Positions 8,011-15,940 of a DNA stretch of 64,000 nucleotides are shown here, piece by piece. A program made the position numbers and the translations under genes. Numbering within the stretch: the stretch's first letter is position 1; every line of letters starts with the position of its first letter. Below the pieces are notes generated by a model. It had not been told where the DNA came from. It was given only the letters and a program-made list of their open reading frames with translations, and searched no databases. The stretch covers positions 675,309-739,308 of the forward strand of contig CAWBCR010000017.1 of the NCBI GenBank assembly GCA_963787375.1, in the 5' to 3' direction. The stretch is from CAWBCR01 sp963787375 (lineage in GTDB: Bacteria; Chloroflexota; Anaerolineae; Aggregatilineales; UBA3940).

Positions 8011-9051
8011 CTAGCCGTCGCCCTTCATGACCGCGATAAACGTGTTGATGTCCCACGCGCCTCGGATGCGCAGCCGCTCGAACTGGAAAGGTGCGGCTTT
8101 GGTCTGGTGGACGCCGAAGACGGTTGTCACTGCGCCCCAGAAACCCTCTTCTCTGGCCACGTCGATCACCGCCTGGTCGTAGCTGCCCGAGGGGTAGGCG
8201 ATGAAGCGTGGCTGGTAGCCCAGCTCCGCCTCGATGGTCTGTGCCGGGCCCAGCAGGTAGAAGACCAGCCAGTCGTGGTCGCGACCGGAGTAGTCGACGT
8301 GCTCGCGGCCATGCAGCTCGATGTCCATCCCGCCGGTGTGCATCTCGCGCAGCATGTCCCACGTCATGTACGGGTCCTCGTTGCGGTCGGTGGGGCCGGT
8401 CAGGATGAAGAACGTGCCGGTGAAGCCCATCTCCTTGAGGATCGGGAAGGCGTTCTGGTAGTTATCTTTGTAGCCGTCGTCAAAGGTGATGATGACCGGC
8501 TTATCGGGCAGGTGCGGCCAGCCGATGTTCAGCGCGTAGATCAGGTCGTACAGTGTGATCGCGGTATAGCCGTTGTCCTTCAGCCACTGCATCTGCTGCC
8601 GGAAGTTGTCGGGGGTCACAGACAGGTCGAGCCGGTACACGTCGGCGTCAGCGGGCGGCACGCTGATGTAGTGGTACATCAGGATCGGGATGAAGAACTC
8701 ACGGTCGCGCGAGTCGGGGGTGGGCAGCGGTGTCGGCGTGTTGGTGGCCGTCGCTGTGGGCGTGACGCTGGGAGTCAGCGTGGCCGTCGGGCTGACGGTG
8801 GTGGTTGGCGTGTCGGTGGGGGTGCTGGACGGCGTGGCCGTGTGGGTGGATGTCGGCGTGTTCGACGGCGTCGGCGTGGCGGTGAACAGCGCCGCCAGCA
8901 GCCTCGGACGCATATCGGCCCGGCTGGCGGGCGTGGCGGCCAGCAGCGCCAGCATCACGACCACGGCCAGTATCAGCGGCCACATCATCCGCATCTGGGC
9001 GAGGATGCCGGCATTTCGTTTCTTATGGGATGGTCTTCTTTTGTCTGCCAT
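8011..9051 (-). CDS. Polysaccharide deacetylase (NodB domain), membrane-anchored
   Basis: 346 aa. A basic N-terminus and one membrane helix (about 22-42) are followed by a low-complexity Thr/Pro linker (about 55-113) and a NodB deacetylase domain from about 120. Motifs: VIITFDDGYKDN (metal Asp-Asp), ELHGREHVD (HxxxH metal site) and RFIAYPSGSYDQ. The enzyme should remove acetyl groups from a cell-wall or surface polysaccharide outside the membrane. Thr/Pro linkers like this are common in Chloroflexota surface proteins. It is divergent from the LysM-M23 peptidase gene, with which it shares a 177-base promoter region. Confidence 0.88.
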   Translation of the reverse strand: MADKRRPSHKKRNAGILAQMRMMWPLILAVVVMLALLAATPASRADMRPRLLAALFTATPTPSNTPTSTHTATPSSTPTDTPTTTVSPTATLTPSVTPTATATNTPTPLPTPDSRDREFFIPILMYHYISVPPADADVYRLDLSVTPDNFRQQMQWLKDNGYTAITLYDLIYALNIGWPHLPDKPVIITFDDGYKDNYQNAFPILKEMGFTGTFFILTGPTDRNEDPYMTWDMLREMHTGGMDIELHGREHVDYSGRDHDWLVFYLLGPAQTIEAELGYQPRFIAYPSGSYDQAVIDVAREEGFWGAVTTVFGVHQTKAAPFQFERLRIRGAWDINTFIAVMKGDG

Positions 9052-9102
9052 GTTTCAAACAACGCTGCTCTTGAATAACGGTAAGGTTAGCGCAACGCCG
9101 TG

Positions 9103-9111
9103 ATTATACCA
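9103..9111 (-). promoter_or_regulatory. Extended -10 promoter of deacetylase gene
   Basis: On the minus strand TGGTATAAT forms an extended -10 about 50 bases before the deacetylase ATG. No convincing -35 was found. Confidence 0.45.
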
Positions 9112-9140
9112 GCTACGGGCCGCAGGGTGGAACAGGCCGT

Positions 9141-9169
9141 TTGGCATCCCTCCCCAGCCGCGCTATGAT
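9141..9169 (+). promoter_or_regulatory. Sigma70-like promoter of LysM-M23 gene
   Basis: TTGGCA (9141-9146) and TATGAT (9164-9169) are separated by 17 bases, about 60 bases upstream of the chosen start codon at 9229. Confidence 0.5.
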
Positions 9170-9228
9170 TGCGCCATCTTATTGCCGAGTGCCTATGCGC
9201 CGGGTTTCCCGGCTTCTATGGTGTTGTG

Positions 9229-10356
9229 ATGAGTTATCGTCCACCTAACCCTGCCCGCCGTGTGGTGTCCTTGATTATCGTGCTGGGCATTGTGATCGGC
9301 GTCGGCTTCCAGTGGGGCGGCCAGATCGCCGACTTTGTCACCGGGCAGGATATCCTCGACGAGCTGCGTGCCGACCTCAACCTCCACCCCGCCCCCACGC
9401 CGACCCCGGCCATCGCTTCGGCAGCCGCCCTTCCCGCCGAAGCGTCGGGCAGCACCCGGCTTGTCAGCGCCGAACAGCAGCTTGCCCCCGACGGCTTCCC
9501 CGTCCAGGCGCGCCGCCACGTCCTGCGCTACACGGTTCAGGCCGGCGATACGCTGTTCGGCATTGCCGCCCGCTTTGGCATCGACCCCAGCACCATTTTC
9601 TGGGCCAACACCGAGACTCTCCAGGACGACGCCCACCTGATCCAGGTCGGCACGCAGTTGTACATTCTGCCGGTGGACGGCGTCTATCATGTGGCGGATG
9701 GCACGCAAACCATCGCCGCCATTGCCGCCGAGTACGGAGCGACCCCCGGCGACATCATCGAGTCTGAGTACAACGAGCTGTCTGCTGCCAGCGGGGATAC
9801 GGTGCCGCCGGCGGGCCTGCACATCGTCGTGCCTGGTGGCCGCCGCGACTATATCTCGTGGCGCGCGCCGATCCATACCGACGCTGCGACGGGCCTCGCC
9901 AGCCCGCAGGGCGAGTTGAACCCCGGCTCATGCCACCAGGCTTACACCGGCGTCGGCGGGACGGGCACCTACCTGAACCCGATGGGCTCGTCGGACTACC
10001 ATGTGACGCAGGACTTCTTCCCCTGGCACTCCGGCATCGACCTGGCCGCCGACCCGGACGCGCCCATCCATGCAGCGGATACCGGCATCGTGGTTTTCGC
10101 CGGTTGGAACCGTGACGGCTACGGCGAGTTAGTCATCCTCGACCACGGCGGCGGCTGGACATCCTACTACGGCCACCTCGACAAGCGCTACGTCGACTGC
10201 GGCCAGCAGGTGACCCAGGGTGATCTGATCGGCGCGATGGGCATGACCGGCAACGCGACTGGCATCCACCTGCACTTTGAGGTCCGCCAGAATGACCTGC
10301 CGTTGAACCCCCGCAAGTTCATCGAGTTCACCCCTGCCACCGCCTCCGGCGGCTGA
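9229..10356 (+). CDS. LysM-domain M23 metallopeptidase
   Basis: 375 aa from the ATG at 9229 (MSYRPP). An N-terminal membrane helix (about 13-30) anchors or exports it. A LysM peptidoglycan-binding repeat follows (YTVQAGDTLFGIAARFGIDPSTIFWANT), then a second, weaker LysM-like stretch (VADGTQTIAAIAAEYGATPGDII). The C-terminal M23 (LytM) domain has the zinc ligands HSGIDLA and HLHFEVR and is likely active. It should cut cell-wall peptides in growth or division. The frame is open 60 bases further upstream, but that start would place the -10 box at the start codon. Confidence 0.88.
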   Translation: MSYRPPNPARRVVSLIIVLGIVIGVGFQWGGQIADFVTGQDILDELRADLNLHPAPTPTPAIASAAALPAEASGSTRLVSAEQQLAPDGFPVQARRHVLRYTVQAGDTLFGIAARFGIDPSTIFWANTETLQDDAHLIQVGTQLYILPVDGVYHVADGTQTIAAIAAEYGATPGDIIESEYNELSAASGDTVPPAGLHIVVPGGRRDYISWRAPIHTDAATGLASPQGELNPGSCHQAYTGVGGTGTYLNPMGSSDYHVTQDFFPWHSGIDLAADPDAPIHAADTGIVVFAGWNRDGYGELVILDHGGGWTSYYGHLDKRYVDCGQQVTQGDLIGAMGMTGNATGIHLHFEVRQNDLPLNPRKFIEFTPATASGG

Positions 10357-10403
10357 CTGCGCTTCTGGCGGCTGACTGCGCATCCTGCGGCTGAGGACAA
10401 ACG

Positions 10404-10432
10404 AAAAGAGCCGCGCGGTTCCGGCGCGGCTC
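10404..10432 (-). terminator. Terminator of adenylate cyclase gene
   Basis: GAGCCGCGC/GCGCGGCTC (10408-10416 with 10424-10432) is a 9-bp stem. On the minus strand it is followed by TTTT, as expected after the cyclase stop at 10454. It may also end the plus-strand peptidase transcript. Confidence 0.75.
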
Positions 10433-10453
10433 CTGTCTGTTTGAGTGTGGCGG

Positions 10454-12199
10454 CTATTTCACGTCTACCAGCTCGTAGACCTTCGTATACTGTGTGCGGC
10501 CCTTCACCTGCACCGGCTCAAGCTCGTTCGCCGTGATGTAGTCTTTCACCACATTGTACGTGTCGTCGCTCAACAGGATTTGCAGCGGCTTGGCGACCTC
10601 TTGCAGGCGCTTGGCTAGGTTCACACTGTCGCCCATCGCCGTGTAGTCCAGCCGGTCCGGGCTGCCGACGTTCCCCACGACGGCTTCGCCGGTGTGGACG
10701 CCGATCCCGAAGCTGAGGCGATCTTCCTTGGCGACGGTTTCGTGGTAGGCCCGCATGTCGGAGATGATCATCGCCGCCGACCGCACCGCGCGCAGCGCGT
10801 GGTCTTCCTGCGGGCGCAGCGGCGTGTTGTACAGCGCCATTACCGCATCGCCCATGAACTTGTCGATGACGCCCTGCTGCTGGTGGATGGCGTCTGAGGC
10901 GATGGTCATGTAGCTGTTGATGATCTCGACCAGCTTTTCCGGGTCGAGCCGCTCGCTGAAAGTCGAGAAGCCGCGGATGTCGGCGAACAGGATCGAGATG
11001 ACCTGCCGCGTGCCGCCCAGCTTCAACTCGTCGGCGCTGCGAATGCCGTCCACTACTTCCGTCGGCAGGTAGCGCCGCACGCCGGCGATCTGTGCCTCTC
11101 TGCGCTTGGCTTCCGTCAGGTCGTCGACCACAATCGCCACGCCCTGCGTGTGTGCGTAAGCGTCTTTGAGCGGGCTGAAATTCATGCTCAGGTTGAGCTT
11201 CCCACGCGGTTCCAGCTCGGTCTCGAACTCGATGCCTGTCAGCGGCTCATCCGTCCGGCGTACCTGCTCGACCATCATGTCGAACCGCGAGTCGAGCGGC
11301 GGCAGCACGTCATACAGGCTGTGCGTCACCATGTCGTCGCCCTCGTGGTTAAGGATTTGCTGCGCGCGCCGGTTGATCAGCGTGACGCGATCCATGTCGT
11401 CGGTCGTGATCACGCCCGACGCAATCGAGGCGAAGATGTTGTCTTGCAGGTTCTTCATCTCGCTGATCTCGTCCAGCGAGGCCTTGACCCGCGCAAACAG
11501 CCGTGCGTTTTCGATGGCAACCGCCGCCTGGTTCGCGAACGCCAGCAGCAGGTCGCGCGTGTCCTCGGTGAACAGCCCGGCGTGGACTTTGTTGTCGGTG
11601 TAGATGACACCGGTCACTTCGCCCTTGAGTTGCAGCGGCACGCACAGGATCGAGCGCAGCGAGTAGCTGACGATGCTCTCCGCGTGCTGGAAGCGCTGAT
11701 CCTCCTGCGCGTTCGTCGTCAGGATCGGCTCGCCGCCCTCAGCCACGCGCATCACTACGCTGCGGCTCACCTCAAAGTCTGAGCTGTCCAACGTCTGCCG
11801 GTCGACGTTGCGCGCAATCCGGAACTCAAACTCACCCGTTTCTTCATTGCGCAGCATCAGGTAGCCGCGCTCGGCCCCCGTTAGCTGGATGATGGTGTCC
11901 ATCGTCTCGTTGAGTACCTGGGTCAGGTCCAGCGAGGAGTTGATCAGCGCCGCGATGTCGGCCAACGCGCGATACTGGCCAAGCTGGTGTTCCATCACGC
12001 CCAGCCGGTTGCCGGCGACCTCCAGCCGCTTGGCCATGTCGCCCAGCGTCGTCGTGGTGCCCGGCGGCAGGCGGAATCCCTGCTCTTGCAGCGCTTCGCG
12101 CTGCTGCTTCAGCACATTCCGCAGATCGACTGCAAGCTGGCGGATATAGATGAATTCTGCGTGCAGGTCAGAACTCTCTGGTTTCGCTGCATCGGCCAT
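10454..12199 (-). CDS. GAF-PAS adenylate/guanylate cyclase (class III)
   Basis: 581 aa from the ATG at 12199, preceded by GGAGC. The N-terminal coiled coil is followed by a GAF domain (about 80-245, YRALADIAALINSSLDLTQVLNETMD...NQAAVAIENARLF), a PAS domain (about 255-370) and a class III cyclase domain (about 395-575). The metal Asp residues are in ILFADIRGFS and KFMGDAVMALYN, and GDSVNLAKRLQ is present. It has no membrane segments. The GAF or PAS domain should sense a small ligand and set cAMP (or cGMP) production. It is a single gene with its own promoter and terminator. Confidence 0.9.
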   Translation of the reverse strand: MADAAKPESSDLHAEFIYIRQLAVDLRNVLKQQREALQEQGFRLPPGTTTTLGDMAKRLEVAGNRLGVMEHQLGQYRALADIAALINSSLDLTQVLNETMDTIIQLTGAERGYLMLRNEETGEFEFRIARNVDRQTLDSSDFEVSRSVVMRVAEGGEPILTTNAQEDQRFQHAESIVSYSLRSILCVPLQLKGEVTGVIYTDNKVHAGLFTEDTRDLLLAFANQAAVAIENARLFARVKASLDEISEMKNLQDNIFASIASGVITTDDMDRVTLINRRAQQILNHEGDDMVTHSLYDVLPPLDSRFDMMVEQVRRTDEPLTGIEFETELEPRGKLNLSMNFSPLKDAYAHTQGVAIVVDDLTEAKRREAQIAGVRRYLPTEVVDGIRSADELKLGGTRQVISILFADIRGFSTFSERLDPEKLVEIINSYMTIASDAIHQQQGVIDKFMGDAVMALYNTPLRPQEDHALRAVRSAAMIISDMRAYHETVAKEDRLSFGIGVHTGEAVVGNVGSPDRLDYTAMGDSVNLAKRLQEVAKPLQILLSDDTYNVVKDYITANELEPVQVKGRTQYTKVYELVDVK

Positions 12200-12264
12200 A
12201 GGGTTGCTCCACACCAGTCAATACACTTGTAACAAACAGCCTGATACAGGTGGCGGTCCACTTT

Positions 12265-12292
12265 ATTATACTTTAGTCGGCACCCCCGGCAA
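12265..12292 (-). promoter_or_regulatory. Promoter of adenylate cyclase gene
   Basis: On the minus strand TTGCCG (12292-12287) and TATAAT (12270-12265) are spaced by 16 bases, about 65 bases upstream of the ATG. Confidence 0.5.
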
Positions 12293-12314
12293 AAGCGGGC
12301 CGGCGCGCCTGCCG

Positions 12315-12755
12315 CTACTTGCTCGGCTCCAGTACCACCGGTCGGGCTCCCGTGATGGTGATCTCCGAGGTGCTCATCTCGAACCCGGTGGCTTCCTGTG
12401 CGAACGTTTCCAGGTCGCCGCGCGCCAGCAGCGCCACCGGTTGATCCCCTGACAGCAGGTGCACCTCGCCGGTGCCGTATTCATGGTCTATCACATTGAT
12501 CTCGATGCGCACCGTCTGGCCCGGCCCCACGTTGATCTGGATCATGCCGTTGTTGTCGGTGGTTGCCTCATTCGTCGTCTGGTCGATCTCAATCGAGAAG
12601 GTCTTGCCCGCCCACGGCTTCCCGCCGTTTTCGTACAGGTAGATGCCCAGCGTTACCGGCTGCTCTGAGAGCGGTGCCAGGTAAATCTGAGTGCGGTAGG
12701 TGATGTCTTGCCAGCCACCCGCGCGCCAGAAGGGAAGATACATAAAGCCACTCAT
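12315..12755 (-). CDS. Hypothetical protein with Ig-like beta-sandwich
   Basis: 146 aa from the ATG at 12755, chosen because GGAGA stands 6 bases upstream; the frame is open far upstream but that part is antisense to nothing and overlaps the glycosyltransferase. The sequence is beta-rich with LGIYLYENGGKPWAGKTFSIEIDQTTNEATTDNNGMIQINV, like a carboxypeptidase-regulatory or Big-type domain. It has no signal peptide. It follows the glycosyltransferase gene by 35 bases and may be co-transcribed. Function unknown. Confidence 0.6.
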   Translation of the reverse strand: MSGFMYLPFWRAGGWQDITYRTQIYLAPLSEQPVTLGIYLYENGGKPWAGKTFSIEIDQTTNEATTDNNGMIQINVGPGQTVRIEINVIDHEYGTGEVHLLSGDQPVALLARGDLETFAQEATGFEMSTSEITITGARPVVLEPSK

Positions 12756-12790
12756 TGAAGTCTCCTCCGTGATAGAACTTGCGATAGGAT

Positions 12791-13906
12791 TCAGATAGCG
12801 GCGGCTTCTAACAACACCTCCATAGTAGCACGTGTTGAAGCCTCCCACGAAAAGCGTTCGGCCCGTTCCAGCCCCCGCCCGACCAGCCTGTCGCGCAGGT
12901 CCGCGTCGAGCAGCACCCGGCGCAGCGCATCGGCCAGCGCGGGCGTCTCGGTCGGGGCGACGGTCAGCGCCGCGTCGCCGACCAACTCCGGCAGCGACGA
13001 GGCGTTCGCGCACACCACCGGCGTGCCGCAGGCCATCGCCTCCAGCGCCGGAAATCCAAACCCTTCGTACAGCGACGGGAACGCGTAGACGGAGGCCCCG
13101 CTGTACAGCGTTGGCAGGTCGCCTTCGGGCACGTAGCCCGGCAGCAGCACCCGCTCCGAGAGCCCCATCCGCTTGATGCGCCGCAGCAGCGGGCGATATC
13201 CCCAGCCCAGCCGCCCGGCCAGCACCAGCCGCAGCCCGTCGACGCAGTCCATGATCTCCGCGTACGCTTCGACCAGCCGCGTCAGGTTCTTGCGCGGCTG
13301 GATGCTCCCCACGTGCAGCACGTAGGGCCCCGGAATCCCCAGCTTCGCCCGCAGCGCTGCGATCTGCTGCTCGTCGCGCACCGGCTTCAGCATCTCGTCC
13401 ACGCCGGAGTACACCACCCGGATTTTCTCCTGCGGGATGCCGTACAGCGCCATCAGGTCGTGCGCCGTCGCTTTGGAGTGGGCGATCACCCGCCGTGCCA
13501 TGTTCGCGCTGTAGCGCGTCGACCAGTCCAGGTAAAGCCGCGCGAAGAACGGGTGTTTGGCCGGGTAGTGCAGGTAGCCCAGGTCGTGCGCGGTGAACAC
13601 CACCGGCGTCCGGCCTGTGCCCGGCCACGGCGCGACGTGGCTGGGAATGAACAGCACGTCCGGCGGGTCGTGGCGGACGTCTGGCCCCAGCCCGCTGTGT
13701 GTCCACAGCCTGAAGCGCGTGATCAGCCGGTATTCCACGTTGTCGAGCCGGGGCAGCAGGTCCTCGTCGGGTGGAAACCGGAAATACAGTCGGAACCGGT
13801 GCTCCGTCCCCAGCGCCACCAGCCCGCGGATAATCTGCAGGCTGTAGCCTTCCGTGCCGGTTCGCTGCGCGACGTTCGCGCGGCTCGCGTCAATGCCGAT
13901 CAGCAT
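12791..13906 (-). CDS. Glycosyltransferase family 4
   Basis: 371 aa from the ATG at 13906. GT-B fold: MLIGIDASRAN at the start, the linker VLHVGSIQPRKNLTRLVEAYAEI, and the EX7E site in SLYEGFGFPALEAMACGTPVVCANASSLPEL. It transfers a sugar from a nucleotide sugar onto a lipid or glycan; substrates cannot be read from the sequence. The start codon is 5 bases from the stop of the upstream membrane protein gene, so the pair is probably translated together. Confidence 0.9.
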   Translation of the reverse strand: MLIGIDASRANVAQRTGTEGYSLQIIRGLVALGTEHRFRLYFRFPPDEDLLPRLDNVEYRLITRFRLWTHSGLGPDVRHDPPDVLFIPSHVAPWPGTGRTPVVFTAHDLGYLHYPAKHPFFARLYLDWSTRYSANMARRVIAHSKATAHDLMALYGIPQEKIRVVYSGVDEMLKPVRDEQQIAALRAKLGIPGPYVLHVGSIQPRKNLTRLVEAYAEIMDCVDGLRLVLAGRLGWGYRPLLRRIKRMGLSERVLLPGYVPEGDLPTLYSGASVYAFPSLYEGFGFPALEAMACGTPVVCANASSLPELVGDAALTVAPTETPALADALRRVLLDADLRDRLVGRGLERAERFSWEASTRATMEVLLEAAAI

Positions 13907-13911
13907 AGCGC

Positions 13912-14460
13912 CTATTCGCTGCCGCCGGCTTCGCCGCGACCGCGTGAGCGCAGTCGCAGGATGACCGCCAGCACGATCAGGATCAGCAGCAGCGGCGACA
14001 GCCGCACCACCTGTGTAAAGACCGCTCCGTGGATCACGCCCAGTGTGAACGGCAGGAATGCGACGCCCAGCCCGCCGATGGCCATGCTGGGGATCAGCAG
14101 CGCCTGCTCGCGCATATCTTCCGCCAGGTAGACCACCAGAAACCCTGTCCCGATGATCACCAGGAATACCGGCCAGTAGCCGATCATGTCGGCCCACGTC
14201 AGGTTGCCGATCTGGAGTGTAAAGGCGCACAGGAATGTACTCGACAGCGCCAACACCACGCCGATCAGCAGCAGGCCGCTGGCCGGGCGGCTGCGCGCGC
14301 CGAACTGCGCTAGCAGCGCCAGTCCCAGCGCGAACACGATCCCCGGCCACAGCCGGTCCAGCCCGCCGATGGGGACGCCCGCCGCCGACGTCGCAATGAT
14401 GCCGCCGATGATCAGCAGTCCCAATCCGCCGATCAGGGCTCCGGGTTGCCGTGATTTCAT
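13912..14460 (-). CDS. Small polytopic membrane protein (LiaI/LiaF-like region)
   Basis: 182 aa from the ATG at 14460, with GGAGAT upstream. It has about five or six hydrophobic helices (LIGGLGLLIIGGIIATSA, LWPGIVFALGLALLAQFG, LLLIGVVLALSSTFLCAF, WPVFLVIIGTGFLVVYLA, LLILIVLAVILRL) and a basic tail. The paired short helices around residues 8-45 look like the LiaI-LiaF transmembrane module. Coupled to the glycosyltransferase downstream. Function unknown. Confidence 0.65.
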   Translation of the reverse strand: MKSRQPGALIGGLGLLIIGGIIATSAAGVPIGGLDRLWPGIVFALGLALLAQFGARSRPASGLLLIGVVLALSSTFLCAFTLQIGNLTWADMIGYWPVFLVIIGTGFLVVYLAEDMREQALLIPSMAIGGLGVAFLPFTLGVIHGAVFTQVVRLSPLLLILIVLAVILRLRSRGRGEAGGSE

Positions 14461-14699
14461 AATCGAACGATCTCCACTACAAATGCGTTGACCACGCCTA
14501 TTGTAAAGCCCATCCCCCAGATCGCAAAGTCGCCGCGTGAGTACGGGCTGGGCTGCGAAAAGAAAACCGTGCACAAACCTGACGATAGCTTTGAACAAAC
14601 TTCGTGGTTGTTTGATGCCGACAGCCGCGATGTCTAATCGTGGAGAGGGCTCACAGTCCACTATTTCGTGAGTATTTGCGCGCCGTCTTGACCGTTTTG

Positions 14700-14728
14700 T
14701 TGACAAATGAGCAGAATCCATTTATGAT
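14700..14728 (+). promoter_or_regulatory. Consensus sigma70 promoter of SIS/URO-D operon
   Basis: TTGACA (14700-14705), 17 bases, TATGAT (14723-14728): one mismatch from full consensus. It drives the plus-strand operon that starts at 14864. The 14461-14699 stretch before it holds nothing else I can support. A hairpin GATGCCG/CGGCATC begins about 10 bases downstream of the -10. Confidence 0.8.
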
Positions 14729-14796
14729 GGAAACATAAGATGCCGGGGCCGCGGCATCCCTCTGTCAGTGACAATCGTTGCGTGGAGATAACCCGC

Positions 14797-14812
14797 GTGA
14801 TCGCCCGATCAC
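14797..14812. promoter_or_regulatory. 16-bp palindrome in operon leader
   Basis: GTGATCGCCCGATCAC is a near-perfect palindrome in the 5' leader between the promoter and the first gene. It could be an operator for the DeoR-type regulator encoded at the end of the operon; no second copy was found. Confidence 0.4.
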
Positions 14813-14863
14813 CACGTTTCCATGACGACAGCCGTTGGCAGAACCCACCATCAGGAGAATGCT

Positions 14864-15913
14864 GTGAACGACGCTAGCACGCCGCACACCTACCGCGAGA
14901 TCCTCTCGCAGGCCGCAGCCTGGGACGAGAGCGTTCGGGTCGTGATGGCCCACCGTGAGCCAATCGCTGCGCTGTGGGCCCAGGGCATCGACCGGGTGCT
15001 GGTGACCGGCTGCGGCAGTTCGTATTATCTCGCGCAGGCCGCCGCCGCGCTCACGCAGCAGTTGACCGGTGTCGCTGCGTCCGCCGTCCCCTCGTCGGAG
15101 TTTCTGCTGTACCCTGACGCCGTTTTTGTACGCCCTGCCGGGCGCACGGCGTTGATCGTCGCCTCGCGTTCGGGCGTCACCAGCGAGGCGTTGCGCGCCG
15201 TCGAGGTGTTCCGCAAGGGCGCGCAGGGGCCGGTTATCGCCATTACCGATTATCCCGATGTGCCGCTGGCGACGATGGGCGATGTCAACCTCGTGCTGCC
15301 TGCCGCGCAGGAAGAGAGTATCGCCCAGACGCGCTCGTTCGCGGCCAACTACGTGGCGGCGGTCGCTGTCGGGATGGTCTTCGCCGGGCGTGACGACCTG
15401 CTCGCGGCGCTGGCGCAGCTTCCGCCGGTTGGCGAGCGTCTCATTGCCGCCGTGCGCGAGCGTGTCGAGGCGCTGGCGCAGGACCGCTCCCTGACCCGCT
15501 GCTTCTTCCTGGGATCGGGCCCGCGCTATGGGCTGGCCAGCGAGGTGAGCCTTAAGATGAAGGAGATGGCGCTCAGCGTGTCGGAGCCGTTCCACTTCAT
15601 GGAGTTCCGCCACGGGCCGATCTCGATGGTCAACGACAATGCGCTGGTCGTCGGGCTGATCTCCGAGGCGTCACGCGCGCAGGAAGAGGCGGTGCTGGCC
15701 GAGTGTGCCGCGCTGGGCGGCCACACGCTCACCCTGGCCGAGCGCGGCGCAGATATCACGTTCGAGTCGGGCCTGCCCGAAGAGGCACGCGGCGTGTTGT
15801 ACCTGCCTGCGCTGCAACTGCTGGCTTATTATCGCGCCGCTGCTGCTGGCCTGGACCCCGACCGGCCTACCCATCTGGTCACGGCTGTCACGCTGGACCT
15901 GCCCCCCGCGTGA
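14864..15913 (+). CDS. SIS-domain sugar-phosphate isomerase/deglycase-like
   Basis: 349 aa from the GTG at 14864, which has AGGAGA 4 bases upstream; the earlier ATG at 14822 lacks one. It has two SIS domains: VLVTGCGSSYYLAQAAAALTQQ and VASRSGVTSEALRAVEVF in the first, FFLGSGPRYGLASEVSLKMKEM and FMEFRHGPISMVND in the second. This is the layout of the GlmS isomerase half, AgaS and FrlB, enzymes acting on amino- or glycated-sugar 6-phosphates. There is no glutaminase domain, so it is not GlmS. It opens the operon with the MttB-like and URO-D genes. A paralogue lies at 31937-32998. Its substrate is unknown. Confidence 0.85.
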   Translation: MNDASTPHTYREILSQAAAWDESVRVVMAHREPIAALWAQGIDRVLVTGCGSSYYLAQAAAALTQQLTGVAASAVPSSEFLLYPDAVFVRPAGRTALIVASRSGVTSEALRAVEVFRKGAQGPVIAITDYPDVPLATMGDVNLVLPAAQEESIAQTRSFAANYVAAVAVGMVFAGRDDLLAALAQLPPVGERLIAAVRERVEALAQDRSLTRCFFLGSGPRYGLASEVSLKMKEMALSVSEPFHFMEFRHGPISMVNDNALVVGLISEASRAQEEAVLAECAALGGHTLTLAERGADITFESGLPEEARGVLYLPALQLLAYYRAAAAGLDPDRPTHLVTAVTLDLPPA

Positions 15914-15940
15914 TCGCAGGCGCAGGCTGAAAGGCGTTTC

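Noticed and set aside
12756..13706. Upstream extension of the Ig-like gene to 463 aa
   Set aside because: The extra part is an out-of-frame shadow of the glycosyltransferase, and a ribosome site fits the ATG at 12755.
14729..14863. Cobalamin or other riboswitch before the methyltransferase operon
   Set aside because: Looked for because MttB and URO-D relatives use corrinoids, but no B12-box-like conserved segment was recognised.
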